Positions 6,739 to 8,438 of a stretch of DNA of 8,438 nucleotides are shown piece by piece. Location: NCBI GenBank assembly GCA_012513545.1, contig JAAZCB010000505.1, forward strand, positions 1 through 8,438, given 5' to 3'. Source of the stretch: Clostridiaceae bacterium. GTDB lineage: Bacteria > Bacillota_A > Clostridia > Acetivibrionales > Acetivibrionaceae. Under the pieces are notes generated by a model. That model was given only the letters and a program-made list of their open reading frames with translations. It did not search any database and was not told the DNA's origin. A program made the position numbers and the translations under genes. Position 1 is the first letter of the stretch, and the number at the start of each line of letters is the position of its first letter.

Positions 6739-7431
6739 CTATTTTACCGGTTCTAAAAGATTATATTTTAGAACTGATCCATCATCACGCACTTTCTGGA
6801 TAACTATACTGTCTCTTTTTTCTATTTCAAAGATAAAGTATTCTTTGAAATATGCGCTTATCCCACCGAGTATGTTTAAAGCATTCTCAAGTTTTTCCGG
6901 CTCAGCAATAGCTTTTATCTTAAAGGGAGGAATCATCTGCTTACCGTTTATAATGATAAAATCTCCTGTTCCCCTTATCTCACTCATAGCTACTATTCTT
7001 TCTCCATTTACAGATATTGCCTGCGCACCGGAAGCCTTAAGTTCATTTATTATCGTTATAAGATCTCTTTCCTCGATATCATAATGCAGGACATCATTCT
7101 CAAAATTGTCAAGGGTTATTTCTATCCCTGCTCCCTTTACATCATACAAGCCGGCAAGAATTCTGGCTCTGTCAAGGTCTTCTCTAAGCTGCTGGTCGAT
7201 TTTGGTGTTGTTCTCATAGCCTTCAATGGTCTTTAAAAGCTCTTCGTTCCTTTTAGTCAGATCATCAACATTCTTTCTCGCAGCAAGATATTCATCCTTA
7301 TAACCGTTCAGGCTCACTCTTTGTGATGTCTCTATTTTTTTATTGTTGTAGAGACTTTTATACTGCCATGCCAGCATTGTGCCAAGCAACAAGCATATTG
7401 CAGTTATTGAAAGACTTCTTCCAAGCTTCAT
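6739..7431 (-). CDS. DUF881 (YlxW/YlxX-like) membrane-anchored protein, second of a tandem pair
   Basis: The protein has 230 residues: a membrane anchor (about 7-23, ITAICLLLGTMLAW), a coiled-coil stretch (about 40-90) and a globular extracytoplasmic domain (about 95-230). The diagnostic DUF881 blocks are DLITIINELKASGAQAISVNGERI (123-146) and IPPFKIKAIAEPEKL (167-181). In Bacillus, family members YlxW and YlxX lie next to division and cell-wall genes; their function is not established. The domain is clearly homologous to its neighbour (shared GAQA-S-N-ERI and PF-IKAI--P-KL patterns), so the pair arose by duplication. Its ATG at 7431 overlaps the upstream stop as ATGA. A GAGGTGA site lies inside the end of the upstream gene, implying translational coupling. 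The stop is followed by the terminator at 6686-6624. Confidence 0.9.
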   Translation of the reverse strand: MKLGRSLSITAICLLLGTMLAWQYKSLYNNKKIETSQRVSLNGYKDEYLAARKNVDDLTKRNEELLKTIEGYENNTKIDQQLREDLDRARILAGLYDVKGAGIEITLDNFENDVLHYDIEERDLITIINELKASGAQAISVNGERIVAMSEIRGTGDFIIINGKQMIPPFKIKAIAEPEKLENALNILGGISAYFKEYFIFEIEKRDSIVIQKVRDDGSVLKYNLLEPVK

Positions 7432-8147
7432 TTTTCAGTCACCTCTAAACCTTTAATAAGTCTGCTTACATTTCCGCTATACTTGGGTATTATAATATCC
7501 TTAGCTTCCTTAATTTCAATTCTTTTGCCATACTTCCTGAACTGCTGGATTATTTCACTATTATTGATAGAATCATACAATTTCTTGGGTTGTCCGATAG
7601 CTTTTATTTCAAAAGGTACGGAATATCTGGACTCATTAATCCTGATGGTTGGCCCGAGGCAAATTATGTCTGTTGTAGAAATTATTCTTTCGTTATTAAT
7701 AGAAAGTGCCTGTGCACCTGCCTTGTTTAATTCATTTATGATCTGGACAATTTCAATATCGTGAAATATATAGTATTTGGCTTCCTCAGGCTTGTTATTG
7801 TATGAAGGAGCATCATTAAGCTTTATAGTAACTCCATTTCCAACAACATTTGTAAGCCCTGCAATAAGGTTTACCTTCTCCCATTCACTCTCAAAAGCCT
7901 TGTCACTATTTCTTTCAAAAAAGCTTCGCTCAAACTCGGACTTCAGTTTAAGATTCCTGTCAATTTCTTCCCTCAGCTTGCTTTCCTTAACCTTATAATC
8001 ATTCAGCAACTGTTTGTAATTCTCTATCTCAAACTGTATTGATGTTTTTCCCTTATTTGAATTCAATACACTTTTGAACTGAACTGTAATAAGCAGTCCT
8101 AAAAGCATAAATGCAAACAGAAAAATATACGCTCTTTCACTCTTCAT
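7428..8147 (-). CDS. DUF881 (YlxW/YlxX-like) membrane-anchored protein, first of a tandem pair
   Basis: The protein has 239 residues: a membrane anchor (about 7-23), a charged coiled coil (about 38-80, rich in Lys/Glu with regular Leu/Ile) and a DUF881 domain (about 92-239) with IEIVQIINELNKAGAQALSI (131-150), NNERIIS (151-157) and VPFEIKAIGQPKKL (177-190). A Pro/Asn/Glu-rich loop (DAPSYNNKPEEAK, 112-124) is longer than in the second copy. A single-pass membrane protein with an outward-facing domain is predicted; the molecular function is unknown. The ATG at 8147 has GGGGAAG a few bases upstream. A sigma-A-like promoter lies about 60 bases upstream. The last 4 bases overlap the next gene, so the two proteins are probably made together and may form a hetero-complex through their coiled coils (inference). 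Confidence 0.9.
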   Translation of the reverse strand: MKSERAYIFLFAFMLLGLLITVQFKSVLNSNKGKTSIQFEIENYKQLLNDYKVKESKLREEIDRNLKLKSEFERSFFERNSDKAFESEWEKVNLIAGLTNVVGNGVTIKLNDAPSYNNKPEEAKYYIFHDIEIVQIINELNKAGAQALSINNERIISTTDIICLGPTIRINESRYSVPFEIKAIGQPKKLYDSINNSEIIQQFRKYGKRIEIKEAKDIIIPKYSGNVSRLIKGLEVTEK

Positions 8148-8209
8148 AGGTCTTCCCCATTTTTAATATATTTGTGTTGATAAATGGAACAAACAACCCG
8201 ATAACTCTT

Positions 8210-8237
8210 ATTCTACTACAAAATAATTCTATTTCAA
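8210..8237 (-). promoter_or_regulatory. Sigma-A-type promoter for the DUF881 pair
   Basis: On the minus strand, TTGAAA (8237-8232) and TAGAAT (8215-8210) are separated by 16 bases; each box matches the vegetative consensus at 5 of 6 positions. The predicted transcript would begin near 8203 and carry a leader of about 55 bases before the ATG at 8147. A second, weaker pair (TTGAAT 8318-8313, 15-base spacer, TAAAAT 8297-8292) lies further upstream. The rest of the intergenic stretch 8148-8428 is very AT-rich and holds no convincing gene. A TATAAT hexamer at 8326-8331 on the plus strand lacks a matching -35. Confidence 0.6.
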
Positions 8238-8428
8238 GTATCTTCATAAATTCTCCACAAATTCTATTAAACAAATGTAAGAAATCCTTGAATTTTATTT
8301 TCAGAATCATAAATTCAACTCTGGTTATAATAAAACTTATAGCTATACGTTGCTGTATTAAGCTTTTATGCGCATTTTTTGTTTTATTCATACGTATTTG
8401 GTACTAATAATAATTTGAGGTGATCTTT

Positions 8429-8438
8429 ATGCTGGTCG
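8429..8438 (+). CDS. Start of an unidentified plus-strand gene (three codons visible)
   Basis: An ATG at 8429 followed by CTG GTC runs off the right edge. It is preceded by GAGGTGATC (8417-8425), which pairs without mismatch with the 3' end of 16S rRNA, with 8 bases between the GAGG core and the ATG. Such a site is unlikely by chance, so a real gene probably starts here, divergent from the DUF881 operon. Only M-L-V can be read, so no identity can be given. Confidence 0.6.

Noticed and set aside
8137..8391. 84-codon minus-strand frame between the DUF881 pair and the right-edge gene
   Set aside because: The ATG at 8391 has no ribosome binding site, the composition is that of AT-rich non-coding DNA, and the best promoter of the region lies inside the frame. 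Only the shorter 36-codon version is kept as a low-interest finding.

Overview
The window is AT-rich chromosomal DNA from an endospore-forming member of the Clostridia. A Ruminiclostridium/Acetivibrio-like cellulolytic clostridium would fit, but the genus is a guess from protein style only. Three sporulation-type proteins (YqfC, YqfD, a PdaA-like deacetylase) sit beside the housekeeping cluster phoH-pgpH-ybeY-dgkA, in the order known from Bacillus and clostridia (yqfC-yqfD-phoH-yqfF-yqfG-dgkA). All complete genes are on the minus strand, so they read from right to left. No RNA gene, CRISPR array, insertion sequence or prophage gene was seen.

Right part (about 6620-8438): a plus-strand gene begins at the extreme right edge, with only three codons visible behind a near-perfect ribosome binding site. 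Divergent from it, a good vegetative-type promoter (8237-8210) drives two tandem DUF881 membrane proteins that overlap by 4 bases. They are closed by a hairpin plus T-run terminator (6686-6624).

Middle (5649-6572): a PdaA-type polysaccharide deacetylase, expected to make muramic delta-lactam in spore cortex. It is followed, without a visible terminator, by the sporulation genes yqfC and yqfD. A 121-base gap between these two (to the preferred yqfD start) holds an imperfect hairpin and a weak promoter-like sequence.

Left part (1-5130): yqfD, phoH (TTG start directly after the yqfD stop), pgpH (HD-family c-di-AMP phosphodiesterase), ybeY (rRNA maturation endonuclease) and the start of dgkA (lipid kinase). 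Gaps are 0, 30, 2 and 16 bases, as in one co-transcribed and partly translationally coupled operon. It joins sporulation envelope proteins to general RNA, second-messenger and lipid-carrier functions.

Most of the window is a well-known conserved neighbourhood. The least understood parts are the DUF881 pair beside pdaA, the yqfC-yqfD gap, and the envelope-adaptor-like architecture of YqfD. I did not find convincing evidence for a wholly new system.
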